Shown here: positions 9,536 to 18,227 of the stretch, piece by piece
How positions within the stretch are numbered: the first letter of the stretch is position 1
Layout: every line of letters begins with the position of its first letter
Assembly: GCF_003049685.1 (NCBI RefSeq)
Contig: NZ_PYSY02000007.1
Span: 1 to 64,000 of the forward strand
Source: Brucella pituitosa
Lineage (GTDB): Bacteria > Pseudomonadota > Alphaproteobacteria > Rhizobiales > Rhizobiaceae
Reading direction: 5' to 3'
Length of the DNA: 64,000 bases
Position numbers and translations under genes: made by a program
The notes under the pieces: model-generated
What the model saw: only the letters and a program-made list of their open reading frames with translations
The model's database searches: none
Told to the model about the DNA's origin: nothing

Positions 9536-10027
9536 TCAGCCGTTCTTGACATCGATGCGCTTGATCTTCGCCTGCGCCTCGGGTGTCTGGGGCAGCTTGA
9601 TCGTCAGAACCCCGTTCTTGAAGGATGCCTGCGCCTTTTCGCCATCCACACCGGGAGGGAGCGGAATTGTCCGGTAGATTGCGCCGTAGCTGCGCTCGGA
9701 GAGGTAATACCCCTTCTTCTCCACCTGGCGCTCGATCTTCTTCTCCCCCTTCACAGTCAACATGTCATCGTTGACCGTCACCTCGATGTCCTTCATCTCC
9801 ATGCCCGGCAGCTCGATCGACACTTCGATCGCGTTGTCGGTCTCGACCATGTCGGATTTGGCTTCGCCGCTGCCCCAGGGCCATTCGAACTGACCGACCC
9901 GGTTCCAAAAGTTCTCGAACACATGGTTCATTTCGCGCTGGAGTGTCGCGATCGGGTTGTCTTCGCTGCTCTTGGCGTCTGGCGCGCCGTCCTTGCGCGC
10001 CCAGGGGATGAGGTCTTTGATCTGCAT
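9536..10027 (-). CDS. Small heat-shock protein (Hsp20/alpha-crystallin), third of three
   Basis: This 163-residue ATP-independent holdase has an N-terminal arm (MQIKDLIPWARKDG, then a QREMNHVFENFW helix) and an alpha-crystallin domain from about residue 58. The domain includes VSIELPGMEMKDIEVTV, LTVKGEKK, RSYGAIYRTIPLP and FKNGVLTIKLP. The C terminus KRIDVKNG carries the short hydrophobic tail motif. The arm resembles the sHsp of tLST islands. It is separated by 20 bp from the gene before it on the minus strand and is probably co-transcribed with it. It should bind heat- or oxidant-unfolded proteins and hand them to the ClpK/FtsH pair encoded divergently. Confidence 0.95.
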   Translation of the reverse strand: MQIKDLIPWARKDGAPDAKSSEDNPIATLQREMNHVFENFWNRVGQFEWPWGSGEAKSDMVETDNAIEVSIELPGMEMKDIEVTVNDDMLTVKGEKKIERQVEKKGYYLSERSYGAIYRTIPLPPGVDGEKAQASFKNGVLTIKLPQTPEAQAKIKRIDVKNG

Positions 10028-10047
10028 GATATGGTCTCCTTCGGTTT

Positions 10048-10446
10048 TCAGGCGCCCTTGACGGCGATCCTTTTCGGCTGCGCTTCAGGGGCCCGGGGGA
10101 GCGTTAAAGTTAGGACGCCTCCTCGCATCTCGGCTTCGATCCTGTCGGGGTCGAAGTCCTCGGAAAGCGTGAAGGCACGCTCGAAATCGCCCTCGCCATA
10201 TTCGGCATAGGCAAGTTCGAGGTTTTTCGGCCGCACCGGGTCAACCTTGCCGCGGATCGTCAACACACGATTTTCGAGCGTGATTTCGATCGCATCGGCG
10301 GCGACCCCAGGCATTTCAAGCATCATGGAGACACCCTGATCGGTCTCGACGATATCGGTCAACGGGCGGTAGATGCGTCCGCCGCCGGTGGTCTCGGGCG
10401 AGTCGGTCGGCGTCTTTTCGGCGGCTTGCGTGATGTCGGTGCTCAT
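10048..10446 (-). CDS. Small heat-shock protein (Hsp20/alpha-crystallin), second of three
   Basis: The 132-residue protein has an unstructured Thr/Pro/Glu-rich start (STDITQAAEKTPTDSPETT). An alpha-crystallin domain follows: IYRPLTDIVETDQGVSMMLEMPGV, IEITLENRVLTIRGKV and MRGGVLTLTLPRAPEAQPKR. The section GDFERAFTLSEDFDPDRIEAEM is typical of Hsp20 class members with an acidic beta6 region. It is 14 bp downstream of the first hsp20 gene and 20 bp upstream of the third, a tight three-gene unit. Its sequence is quite different from the other two, which suggests an old family split rather than recent duplication. Confidence 0.94.
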   Translation of the reverse strand: MSTDITQAAEKTPTDSPETTGGGRIYRPLTDIVETDQGVSMMLEMPGVAADAIEITLENRVLTIRGKVDPVRPKNLELAYAEYGEGDFERAFTLSEDFDPDRIEAEMRGGVLTLTLPRAPEAQPKRIAVKGA

Positions 10447-10460
10447 CGTTCCAGCTCCTC

Positions 10461-10886
10461 TCAGGCTGCCTTGATCTCGATTTTCTTCGGCTTTTCTTCC
10501 TCGGGCCGGGAGATGACGATCCGCAATACGCCGTTCGTCATCCTCGCCTCGACCTTGTCATCCGAGGCCGCGAACGGCAGGCGGATAGTGCGGGAAAACC
10601 TGCCGAAACTGCGTTCGTTGCGGTGCCAGCGCGCACCGTCGGGAACCTCGGGCGCCTTGCGTTCGCCCGAAAGCGTCAGGACGTTGTCCTTGACCGAAAT
10701 TTCAATGTCGCCCGGTTCGATGCCGGGAAGTTCAGCGGTGACTGCAACGGCCTCAGGGCCTTGCCAGACATTTACCGCCGGGAACGCCGCGCGGGACGGC
10801 GGCCAGAAACCGCGGTCGAGATCGCGCATCATGGAGCGCATCAGCGCAAAGGGATCGCTGCGGCGCAGATATGTCGGGTAGAGCAT
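10461..10886 (-). CDS. Small heat-shock protein (Hsp20/alpha-crystallin), first of three
   Basis: The 141-residue protein begins MLYPTYLRRSDPFALMRSMM, with an aromatic arm (RGFWPPSRAAFPAVNVWQG). Its alpha-crystallin domain contains VTAELPGIEPGDIEISV, VLTLSGERKAP, RSFGRFSRTIRLP and MTNGVLRIVISRP, and it ends KPKKIEIKAA with an I-x-I tail. The ATG at 10886 is chosen because AGGAGG stands 7 bases upstream; a longer frame to 11000 lacks such a site and covers the regulatory region. It is the first gene of the minus-strand operon facing the MarR regulator. Confidence 0.94.
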   Translation of the reverse strand: MLYPTYLRRSDPFALMRSMMRDLDRGFWPPSRAAFPAVNVWQGPEAVAVTAELPGIEPGDIEISVKDNVLTLSGERKAPEVPDGARWHRNERSFGRFSRTIRLPFAASDDKVEARMTNGVLRIVISRPEEEKPKKIEIKAA

Positions 10887-11096
10887 TGCTGGCCTCCTGT
10901 TGCTGATCGATACCCCCCGAACCGTCGGCATGGAGGGACCGGGCAACGGTGCCGGCCGGATGTGGGTTCGGAGAACGCCTATCAAGATAGGCCGTTCCAT
11001 TTATTATGCAAGCATGTATGATGGATGCATTGCGTTTTGGATGGGGGGGGGGGGGCGGTTTCTCCTGTGTACCATGCAATCGGAGGAAGGATACCC
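10887..11096. promoter_or_regulatory. Divergent promoter region with a 13-G tract and a possible MarR operator
   Basis: This 210-bp region separates the hsp20 operon (minus) from marR (plus). It contains an imperfect palindrome around 11011-11036 (GCAAGCAT ... ATGCATTGC), the kind of site a MarR dimer could bind. Immediately downstream is an uninterrupted run of 13 G (11043-11055). AGGAAGG precedes the marR ATG. I cannot identify sigma-32 boxes with confidence. Confidence 0.55.
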
Positions 11097-11525
11097 ATGA
11101 TCTCTTCGGACATCGCGCTGATCGGGACGACGATCCACCGGGTCGCGCAGCTCATCCAGCAGCGGATCGACCAAGACATCCGCGGCAGCGGCCTGACCCG
11201 CCTGTCCTGGATGGCGGCGGCGCATGTCGAGGATGCGCCTGGGCTGACCATCGGCGATCTGGCCGACCTGCTGGAGGTCGGCCAGGCCACAGCCGGCCAG
11301 CTCGTCGATCGCATGGTCCGGGGCGGCTGGGTCGAGCGGTCGCCCTCGCCCGACGACAGGCGGGCGCAGATCGTCACGGCAACGTCGAAGGCCCGGGCGA
11401 TGCTGAAGGAACTCGCGCCGCGGCAATCGGCGCTCGAAGATGAAATCCTGCAGGATCTGTCGGCGGACGAAAGGCGCATTCTGCTGGCGCTGCTCGAGCG
11501 CATCAAGTCGCGGCTCGGGCGCTAG
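11097..11525 (+). CDS. MarR-family transcriptional regulator
   Basis: The 142-residue protein has an N-terminal dimerisation helix (IGTTIHRVAQLIQQRID). A winged helix follows: LTRLSWMAAAHV, LTIGDLADLLEVGQATAGQLVDRMVRGGWVER, and the wing SPSPDDRRAQIVT. The last is the MarR signature DxR. It ends with helices for dimerisation. No cysteine is seen in the N-terminal helix, so a thiol switch of the OhrR type is not evident. It is transcribed away from the hsp20 genes and is the first gene of the ftsH-clpK operon, 17 bp before ftsH, so it probably autoregulates the whole divergent locus. Canonical tLST islands are not known to start with a marR gene, which makes this arrangement notable. Confidence 0.9.
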   Translation: MISSDIALIGTTIHRVAQLIQQRIDQDIRGSGLTRLSWMAAAHVEDAPGLTIGDLADLLEVGQATAGQLVDRMVRGGWVERSPSPDDRRAQIVTATSKARAMLKELAPRQSALEDEILQDLSADERRILLALLERIKSRLGR

Positions 11526-11542
11526 GGAAAAGGAAAAGCCGT

Positions 11543-13375
11543 GTGGAAAAGAAGACCGAATACAACATCTGGTACTGGGTGATGGCTTTCATAGCCGTGA
11601 TCTTCATCCAGGATCTGATCGCCGGCTGGCAATCCGTCGCGCCGATCAGCTACAGCCAGTTCGAGAAGTATCTCGCTGACGGGAAAATTTCTTCTGTCGC
11701 GGTCGGGTCAGACACTATCACAGGCAACTTCGCCGAACCCGTCGACGGCAAGAAGCAGTTCGTGACGACTGTAGTGAATCCCGCAATCCTGGAACGGATA
11801 GACCGGTCAGGTATCGAGATCACTGGCGTTCCGCAAAACACTTTCTTCGGCACGCTGATTTCCTGGGTGGCGCCAGCGCTTGTCTTCTTCGGAATCTGGA
11901 TGCTGCTGTTCCGCAAGTTCGCCGACAAGCAGGGTTTCGGCGGGTTCATGCAGGTCGGCCGCAGCAAGGCCAAAGTTTACATGGAAAGGGAAACCGGCGT
12001 CAGTTTCGCTGACGTGGCCGGCGTGGACGAGGCCAAGGCCGAGTTGGAAGAGGTCGTGGAGTTCCTCAGGAACCCCGCCGAATACGGAAAGCTGGGCGCA
12101 CATATCCCCAAAGGCATATTGCTCGTTGGGCCGCCGGGCACCGGCAAGACGCTGCTGGCGCGCGCGGTGGCGGGTGAGGCCGGCGTGACCTTCTTTTCGA
12201 TCTCGGGATCAGAGTTCGTCGAGATGTTCGTGGGCGTCGGTGCCGCGCGGGTGCGCGACCTCTTCGAGCAGGCCCGGAAATCCGCGCCGGCGATTATCTT
12301 CATCGACGAACTCGACGCTCTCGGGCGGGCGCGCTCCTCCGGCCAGATCGCTGGCGGCCACGATGAGCGTGAGCAGACGCTGAACCAGCTTCTGACCGAG
12401 CTCGACGGCTTCGACCCATCAGTCGGCATCGTGCTGCTTGCGGCCACGAATCGCCCGGAGATTCTCGATCCGGCGCTGTTGCGGGCCGGACGCTTTGACC
12501 GGCAGGTGCTGGTGGATCGGCCGGATAAGAAGGGACGTGTGCAGATTCTCGGCGTTCACATGAAAAAGGTGAAGCTCGCCCCGGACGTCGATGCCGAGAA
12601 GGTCGCAGCGCTTACTCCCGGCTTTTCCGGCGCGGATCTTGCCAATCTCGTCAACGAGGCAGCATTGCTCGCCACGCGCCGCAAGGCTGATGCGGTGACG
12701 ATGGACGACTTCAACAATGCCGTCGAGCGCATCATCGCGGGGTTGGAAAAGAAGAACCGCGTGCTCAATCCGCGCGAGCGCGAGATCGTGGCGCACCACG
12801 AGATGGGGCACGCGCTTGTGGCGATGGCTCTGCCGGGGGTGGACCCGGTGCACAAGGTCTCGATCATCCCGCGCGGAATTGGCGCGCTCGGCTACACTAT
12901 CCAGCGCCCGACCGAGGACCGCTTCCTGATGACGCGGGAGGAGCTGGAGAACAAGATCGCAGTCCTGCTTGGCGGGCGCGCGGCCGAGAAGATCATCTAC
13001 AATCATGTCTCGACCGGGGCGGCCGACGATCTGGTCAAGGCTACCGATATCGCCCGCGCCATGGTCGCGCGGTACGGGATGGACGAAGACCTCGGGCATG
13101 TCAGCTACGACACCGATCGGCCAGGCTTTCTCGGCACCGGCGACCAGTCGTCGTGGCTGAACCGCCGCTACAGCGAGGCCACTGCCGAGCGGATGGACTC
13201 GAAGGTGCGCGACATCGTGGATGGCGTGTTCAAGCGCACCCTCTCGCTTCTCGAAGCCAACCGGGCGCTGCTCGAGCAATCCGCGCAGGATCTCCTGCAA
13301 CGCGAGACACTGGACGAGCCCGATCTGGTGGCAATTGGGTCCAAGGTGAAAAGAACGGAAGCGGTCGCTGCGTAA
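11543..13375 (+). CDS. ftsH: FtsH-type AAA+ membrane zinc protease (stress-island paralogue)
   Basis: The 610-residue membrane protease has a first transmembrane segment (IWYWVMAFIAVIFIQDLIAG) and a periplasmic domain. A second membrane segment (SWVAPALVFFGIWMLLF) comes near residue 115. The AAA module contains Walker A GPPGTGKT (about residue 197), Walker B IIFIDELDALG and second region of homology LLAATNRPEILDPALLRAGRFDRQ. The peptidase site is HHEMGH (about residue 419), an HExxH motif with methionine where most FtsH proteins have alanine. The start is the GTG at 11543. It is shorter at the C terminus than housekeeping FtsH (about 640 aa). Together with ClpK it should degrade damaged membrane and cytosolic proteins during heat shock. 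Confidence 0.96.
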   Translation: MEKKTEYNIWYWVMAFIAVIFIQDLIAGWQSVAPISYSQFEKYLADGKISSVAVGSDTITGNFAEPVDGKKQFVTTVVNPAILERIDRSGIEITGVPQNTFFGTLISWVAPALVFFGIWMLLFRKFADKQGFGGFMQVGRSKAKVYMERETGVSFADVAGVDEAKAELEEVVEFLRNPAEYGKLGAHIPKGILLVGPPGTGKTLLARAVAGEAGVTFFSISGSEFVEMFVGVGAARVRDLFEQARKSAPAIIFIDELDALGRARSSGQIAGGHDEREQTLNQLLTELDGFDPSVGIVLLAATNRPEILDPALLRAGRFDRQVLVDRPDKKGRVQILGVHMKKVKLAPDVDAEKVAALTPGFSGADLANLVNEAALLATRRKADAVTMDDFNNAVERIIAGLEKKNRVLNPREREIVAHHEMGHALVAMALPGVDPVHKVSIIPRGIGALGYTIQRPTEDRFLMTREELENKIAVLLGGRAAEKIIYNHVSTGAADDLVKATDIARAMVARYGMDEDLGHVSYDTDRPGFLGTGDQSSWLNRRYSEATAERMDSKVRDIVDGVFKRTLSLLEANRALLEQSAQDLLQRETLDEPDLVAIGSKVKRTEAVAA

Positions 13376-13438
13376 CACTGTCACTGGCGCAGATGATCGG
13401 CGGACAACCCTGACTGGATAAAGAAACGGAGAAGACGA

Positions 13439-16333
13439 ATGGCAAACGGAGCTTGCGATATTTGCGGTCGCCCGGCGACGGCGCGCGTGCGCGCCTCGGT
13501 GAACGGCAAAGTTCAGAACATGGAGCTGTGCGATCAGCACTACCGCGAAATGGTGCGCCGGTCGGGCCGCAGCGCATCGCCGCTGGAGTCCCTGTTCGGA
13601 CGACATTCCCTTTTGGACGAATTCTTCGGCGATAGCGGGTTCGGCAGCCTGTTCAGCGACAGCCCGCTGCGGGGTGGTGCACTGGGCGCCACGGGCGCGG
13701 GTGAGGACGACGTCGTGGATGCCACCTTCGGGGAGGAAACGCCGCGCCGCGGATCGCGGCGCGGCGGCGGACGCACCATCGCCGACCGGCTGAGCGAACA
13801 GGGCAACAAGCTGCTGCAGGATGCAGCACAGAAGGCCGGGGAATTCGGGCGCAGCGAGGTCGATACCGAACATCTGCTTCTGGCATTGACCTCGTCTGAC
13901 GTCGTCAAGACGATCCTGGAACAGTTCAAGGTCGATGTGGACGATCTGCGCCGCCAGATCGAGAAGGAGGCGAAGCGTGGAGACGCCAAGACGGACGGCG
14001 AAATCGGCGTAAGCCCTCGCCTGAAGGACGCGCTGAACCGGGCCTTCATCGCCTCGAACGAACTCGGCCATTCCTATGTCGGTCCCGAGCACCTTCTGAT
14101 CGGACTTGCCGAGGAAGGTGAAGGCCTGGCCGCGGCGATGCTGCGCAAGCTGGGGTTGACGCCGCAGGCGCTGCGTCAGCAGGTGACCAAGGTCGTGGGC
14201 AAGGGAGCCGAGGAGGGCCGCGTCGAGACTCCGTCGAACACCCCCGATCTCGACCAGTTCAGCCGTGACCTGACGAAACTCGCCCGCGAGGGCAAGCTCG
14301 ATCCCGTCATCGGCCGCGCCCGCGAGATCGAGACGACGATCGAAGTGCTGGCCCGCCGGAAAAAGAACAACCCGGTGCTGATCGGCGAGCCCGGCGTGGG
14401 CAAGACCGCCATCGTCGAGGGACTTGCACAACGGATCGTCGCGGGCGAAGTGCCCGAGGCGCTGCGCGACAAGCGGCTGGTCGAGCTCAACATCAACTCG
14501 ATGGTGGCCGGGTCGAAGTATCGCGGCGAGTTCGAGGAGCGGGTGCAGAAGATCCTCAAGGAGATCACCGAGGAGAAGGACAGCCTGATCCTGTTCATCG
14601 ACGAGATGCACACCATCGTCGGCGCCGGCCAGGGCGGCGGCGAAGGTGGTCTCGACATCGCCAACACCTTCAAGCCGGCGCTGGCGCGGGGCGAGCTGAA
14701 CCTGATCGGCGCGACGACGCTCAACGAGTACCAGAAATACATCGAGAAGGACGCGGCGCTCGAGCGACGGTTCCAGCCGGTTTATGTGGACGAGCCCACG
14801 GTCGCACAGACGATCATGATTCTGCGCGGGCTGCGCGACACGCTCGAAAGCCACCACAAGGTGACGATCACCGACGAGGCGATCATCGCCGCCGCGGAGC
14901 TTTCGGATCGCTATATCACCGGTCGCTTCATGCCCGACAAGGCGATCGACCTGATCGACCAGGCCGCGGCGCGGGTGAAGATCTCGGCCACTGCTCGGCC
15001 CGTGGACGTGCAGGAACTCGAAGCCGAGGTCGCGCAGATCAAGCGCGAGCAGGACTATGCCGCAGCCCGCAAGCAATTCGACCGAGCAGCAGAACTGAAG
15101 AAGGAGCTGGAGCAGAAGCAGAAGGAGCTCGACGAGCTTCTGGAGATCTGGAAGCGCGATCAGGCTTCGGCGACCGCCGAGGTGCGCGCCGATCATGTCG
15201 CGCAGATCGTCTCCAAGATCACCGGCGTTCCGGTCACTGAGCTGACCACCGAGGAGAAAGACAAGCTCCTCAAGCTCGAGGAGAAGCTGCACGAGCGCGT
15301 CATCGGCCAGGAAGAGGCCATCCGCGCCGTGGCGGATGCGGTGCGCCTGGCGCGCGCAGGACTGCGCGAGGGACGCGGCCCGACCGCGACATTCCTCTTC
15401 CTCGGGCCGACCGGGGTTGGCAAGACGGAACTGGCCAAGACGCTCGCCGAAGTAATCTTTGGCGATCAGGACGCAATCATCCGCATCGACATGTCGGAGT
15501 ATGGCGAGCGCCACTCGGTCGCCCGGCTGGTGGGCGCGCCTCCCGGCTACGTCGGATACGACGAAGGCGGGCAACTGACCGAGAAGGTGCGCCGTCGGCC
15601 CTACTCGGTCGTGCTGCTCGACGAGATCGAGAAGGCGCACCCGGATGTCTACAACATTCTGTTGCAGGTGTTCGACGACGGTCGGCTGACCGACGGCAAG
15701 GGGCGCGTGGTGGACTTCACCAACACCATCATCATCGCCACGTCGAACCTCGGTTCGGACATCATCCAGCGCAACCTCACGAAACGCGGCAGCAGTGAGT
15801 TCGACGAGGCCAAGCAGAAGTCCGAGCTGATGGAGGTGTTGCGCGGTCATTTCCGGCCAGAGTTCATCAACCGGATCGACGAGATCATCGTCTTCCACTC
15901 GCTGAACCAGTCGGAAATCCGCCAGATCGTCGAGTTGCAGCTCAACCGGGTGAAGCGGACCGCCCTTACCCAGGGCGTCGAACTCGAACTCGATGTGAGC
16001 GTCGTGGATCACTTCGGCGCGGTCGGCTTCCGTCCCGAATTCGGTGCCCGCGAGCTACGCCGGCTGATCCGGTCGCAGTTGGAGACCGAGTTGGCCCGCG
16101 AGATGCTCTCCGGGCGGATCGAGGATGGTGACAAGGTCCGCGTCGCCTGGTCGGAAGACGAACAGAGGGTCGTGTTCGAAAAGATCGTAAAGGACACCGG
16201 TGACGACAGCCCGGACGATCAGGCCAAGGCCGGGATCGAGGAGCCCAGCGAAGTTGCCGAAAACAAGACGGACGTTCCGAAGCCCAGCGTTGGGGATGAG
16301 GTGCAGTCCAAGGACGACAAGTCCGCCGAGTGA
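13439..16333 (+). CDS. clpK: ClpK/ClpG-type AAA+ disaggregase
   Basis: The 964-residue Hsp100 protein carries an extra N-terminal zinc-finger-like domain: CxxC at C6 and C9, and CxxH at C31 and H34. A Gly/Arg-rich linker and a Clp_N repeat domain (about 112-255) follow. AAA-1 has Walker A GEPGVGKT near residue 316 and FIDEMHTIVGAG. A short coiled-coil middle domain (QELEAEVAQIKREQDYAAARKQ) leads to AAA-2, with GPTGVGKT near 657 and LLDEIEKAHPDV. The C-terminal extension is acidic and Lys/Asp-rich. The cysteine-rich N1 domain distinguishes the stand-alone heat-resistance disaggregases of tLST islands from ClpC and ClpB. It sits 63 bp after ftsH in the same operon. No IGF/IGL loop for ClpP docking was recognised. 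Confidence 0.94.
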   Translation: MANGACDICGRPATARVRASVNGKVQNMELCDQHYREMVRRSGRSASPLESLFGRHSLLDEFFGDSGFGSLFSDSPLRGGALGATGAGEDDVVDATFGEETPRRGSRRGGGRTIADRLSEQGNKLLQDAAQKAGEFGRSEVDTEHLLLALTSSDVVKTILEQFKVDVDDLRRQIEKEAKRGDAKTDGEIGVSPRLKDALNRAFIASNELGHSYVGPEHLLIGLAEEGEGLAAAMLRKLGLTPQALRQQVTKVVGKGAEEGRVETPSNTPDLDQFSRDLTKLAREGKLDPVIGRAREIETTIEVLARRKKNNPVLIGEPGVGKTAIVEGLAQRIVAGEVPEALRDKRLVELNINSMVAGSKYRGEFEERVQKILKEITEEKDSLILFIDEMHTIVGAGQGGGEGGLDIANTFKPALARGELNLIGATTLNEYQKYIEKDAALERRFQPVYVDEPTVAQTIMILRGLRDTLESHHKVTITDEAIIAAAELSDRYITGRFMPDKAIDLIDQAAARVKISATARPVDVQELEAEVAQIKREQDYAAARKQFDRAAELKKELEQKQKELDELLEIWKRDQASATAEVRADHVAQIVSKITGVPVTELTTEEKDKLLKLEEKLHERVIGQEEAIRAVADAVRLARAGLREGRGPTATFLFLGPTGVGKTELAKTLAEVIFGDQDAIIRIDMSEYGERHSVARLVGAPPGYVGYDEGGQLTEKVRRRPYSVVLLDEIEKAHPDVYNILLQVFDDGRLTDGKGRVVDFTNTIIIATSNLGSDIIQRNLTKRGSSEFDEAKQKSELMEVLRGHFRPEFINRIDEIIVFHSLNQSEIRQIVELQLNRVKRTALTQGVELELDVSVVDHFGAVGFRPEFGARELRRLIRSQLETELAREMLSGRIEDGDKVRVAWSEDEQRVVFEKIVKDTGDDSPDDQAKAGIEEPSEVAENKTDVPKPSVGDEVQSKDDKSAE

Positions 16334-16410
16334 CAGCGCAAAAGACTGGCCCGGCGCGATATCGGTCGCGCCGGACCATCTCTTCGGAGAGTTATAGGAA
16401 GGTCCACGGC

Positions 16411-17583
16411 ATGAACGTCATTAGATCATTCCGCAATCTCGACCGGCACGGCCAACAGCGCGCGCCTGAGGTCATCGAGGAAGAATTGCGGCAACTTGAA
16501 CCGCACCTTGCGCGCTTTCGCGAGGATCTGGTCCGGCTCGAAGTCGTTGCCTCGCAGACGAGGGGCAAGAAGCGCATCAAAGTCAGCCTGCGCCTGCAAC
16601 TGCCGTCGGGCGTGATCGCGGCGCGGGAAGAGGGATTCGAGATCGAGCCTGTCCTGCGCAAGGCCTTTGCCGACCTGCGCCACCAGGTCGATCGGCATGT
16701 GGCGCGCCTCAAGCACGAGCCTGAATACAAGCGTCCCGCCCGCCGGCGCCGGATCGGCGCCCCGCTGCCGCCCGCGCGGGATGCGGCGGAAGCGGACCGG
16801 CGCCAACTCTTCTTCGACCTGATCGAGGATCATCTCGATACGGTCTACGATACAGTCAGGCGCGAGTTGACCTATCTCGAGTGTAGCGGGTCTGTGCCGG
16901 CTGGCTACCTGAGCGTTGGCGATATCGTCGATGCGACGATCCTCAACGGGCTCAACCGCTTCGAGCGGCGGCCGACCGAATTCTCCGTCCGGGACTGGCT
17001 GACGCAGCTGGCCTTCGAGACCGTCGAGGCCGAGGCGCAGGCTGCGCGCCGCGCGGTGCCCGAGGATGCCGCCTCCATCGAGGCGGAACCCGAGGCCCCG
17101 GCGGAGGATCCGACCGAGGCGGATCAGGCGATGTTCGAGTTCTACCAGCCCGACGAAGTGCTGATGCTGGAGGACCTCATCGCCGACGACGGCGGCACAG
17201 ACCCCGAGACCGAAGTGGATCGTCATGATATCGCCATGGCACTGCACCGGGCTATCGCAGATCTTGCTCCGGTCGAGCGCCGCGTCCTGTATCGGATGTA
17301 CCTGGAAGACGCCACGATCGCGGAGACGGCGCACCTCCTGGGTCTCACTGAGGCGGAAGTGTTGAAGATTGCAGAGAACGCGGCGGAGACACTGCGCGGC
17401 ACGCTGGTCGAAGCCGGGTTGATCGGCGAGGCATCGGGGCGCCCGCCCGTGGAAAGGGAAATTGCCCGGACGCAGTGTCTGCCTCAACCGGTCGAGGACC
17501 GCCGCCGCGTGGCGGCCGCCCTGGCCGGCGCGGAGACAATCGGCACTACTGAGTTGAAACCTGAACAGGAGATGGACCAATGA
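16411..17583 (+). CDS. Fusion of a ribosome-hibernation (HPF/RaiA-like) domain with sigma-70-like regions
   Basis: The 390-residue protein seems to have two parts. Residues 3-103 match the HPF/RaiA/S30EA fold: a helix EEELRQLEPHLARF, strands LEVVASQ and KRIKVSLRLQLPSG, and a final helix FADLRHQVDRHVARLK. Residues about 130-210 resemble sigma-70 region 2 (FFDLIEDHLDTVYDTV, then SVGDIVDATILNGLNRFERR, then FSVRDWLTQLAFETV). Residues 275-330 resemble region 4 (ADLAPVERRVLYRMYLEDAT, IAETAHLLGLTEAEVLKIAE), with a helix-turn-helix. An acidic Glu/Pro linker joins them. Start: ATG 16411, preceded by AGGAAGG; an in-frame extension to 16330 overlaps the clpK stop and lacks support. It ends in a 4-base ATGA overlap with hdeD. 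One protein may link ribosome silencing to promoter choice, but promoter recognition is inference, and the region-2 match is weaker than the region-4 match. Confidence 0.75.
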   Translation: MNVIRSFRNLDRHGQQRAPEVIEEELRQLEPHLARFREDLVRLEVVASQTRGKKRIKVSLRLQLPSGVIAAREEGFEIEPVLRKAFADLRHQVDRHVARLKHEPEYKRPARRRRIGAPLPPARDAAEADRRQLFFDLIEDHLDTVYDTVRRELTYLECSGSVPAGYLSVGDIVDATILNGLNRFERRPTEFSVRDWLTQLAFETVEAEAQAARRAVPEDAASIEAEPEAPAEDPTEADQAMFEFYQPDEVLMLEDLIADDGGTDPETEVDRHDIAMALHRAIADLAPVERRVLYRMYLEDATIAETAHLLGLTEAEVLKIAENAAETLRGTLVEAGLIGEASGRPPVEREIARTQCLPQPVEDRRRVAAALAGAETIGTTELKPEQEMDQ

Positions 17584-18227
17584 CGACAACCTCTGCAAAG
17601 CAATCCGACACGATGCAGGACATGCTGGGCAGCCTGTCCGGGAACTGGTGGCTGTTCGTGCTGCGCGGTGTCCTGGCGCTGGTGATCGCGGTTCTCGCCT
17701 TCCTCATGCCTGCGGAGTCGCTGCTTGCTCTGACGCTGGTCTTCGGCGCTTTCGCCTTCGCCGATGGCGTGTTCGGCCTCGTCGCCGCCGTCCGCAACAT
17801 CCGCGGGGGCGATCGCTGGGGCTGGCTGATGTTCAGCGGCATTCTGGGCATCGCCACGGGCGTCGTCGTGGTTGTCTCGCCTTTTGTCGCGACGCTTGTG
17901 CTTGCGACATTCCTCTGGGCCAGCATCGCATTCTGGTCCGTGTTCTCGGGTGCCCTCGAGATCGCGGCAGCGATCCGCCTGCGAAAGGAAATCAACGGCG
18001 AAATCTGGCTGATCCTGAGCGGCCTTCTCTCGGTCGTTCTCGGTGTCGTCGTGACCTGGATGCTGCTGACGCGCCCGGTCGAAAGCTTCCTCGCGCTCGG
18101 CTGGCTGATCGGCTTCTACGCCGCGGTCTTCGGGGTGATGATGATCCTCCTCGGGCTACGGCTTCGCAAGGCGGATCGTTCGGACGGTGCGGCCTTCGAT
18201 GACGCTCCCCCATCGGCAAAGGCGTGA
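17580..18227 (+). CDS. hdeD: HdeD-family acid-resistance membrane protein (DUF308)
   Basis: The 215-residue integral membrane protein shows six hydrophobic segments arranged as repeated pairs, for example WWLFVLRGVLALVIAVLAFLM, LTLVFGAFAFADGVFGLVAAV, WGWLMFSGILGIATGVVVVV and IWLILSGLLSVVLGVVVTWM. This is the DUF308 repeat pattern. HdeD is associated with acid and stress resistance, and a member is part of tLST islands. Its ATG overlaps the stop of the HPF/sigma gene (ATGA), and its own stop overlaps the next gene (GTGA), so translation is coupled along the operon. Confidence 0.93.
   Translation: MTTTSAKQSDTMQDMLGSLSGNWWLFVLRGVLALVIAVLAFLMPAESLLALTLVFGAFAFADGVFGLVAAVRNIRGGDRWGWLMFSGILGIATGVVVVVSPFVATLVLATFLWASIAFWSVFSGALEIAAAIRLRKEINGEIWLILSGLLSVVLGVVVTWMLLTRPVESFLALGWLIGFYAAVFGVMMILLGLRLRKADRSDGAAFDDAPPSAKA

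Noticed and set aside
12419..16012. A 1197-codon open frame on the minus strand
   Set aside because: It is antisense to ftsH and clpK, which are full-length and have all motifs. Long antisense frames are common in GC-rich genes, and this one shows no domain.
16426..17598. A 390-codon open frame on the minus strand
   Set aside because: It mirrors the HPF/sigma gene, has no recognisable motif and no ribosome site, and is explained by GC-rich codon use.
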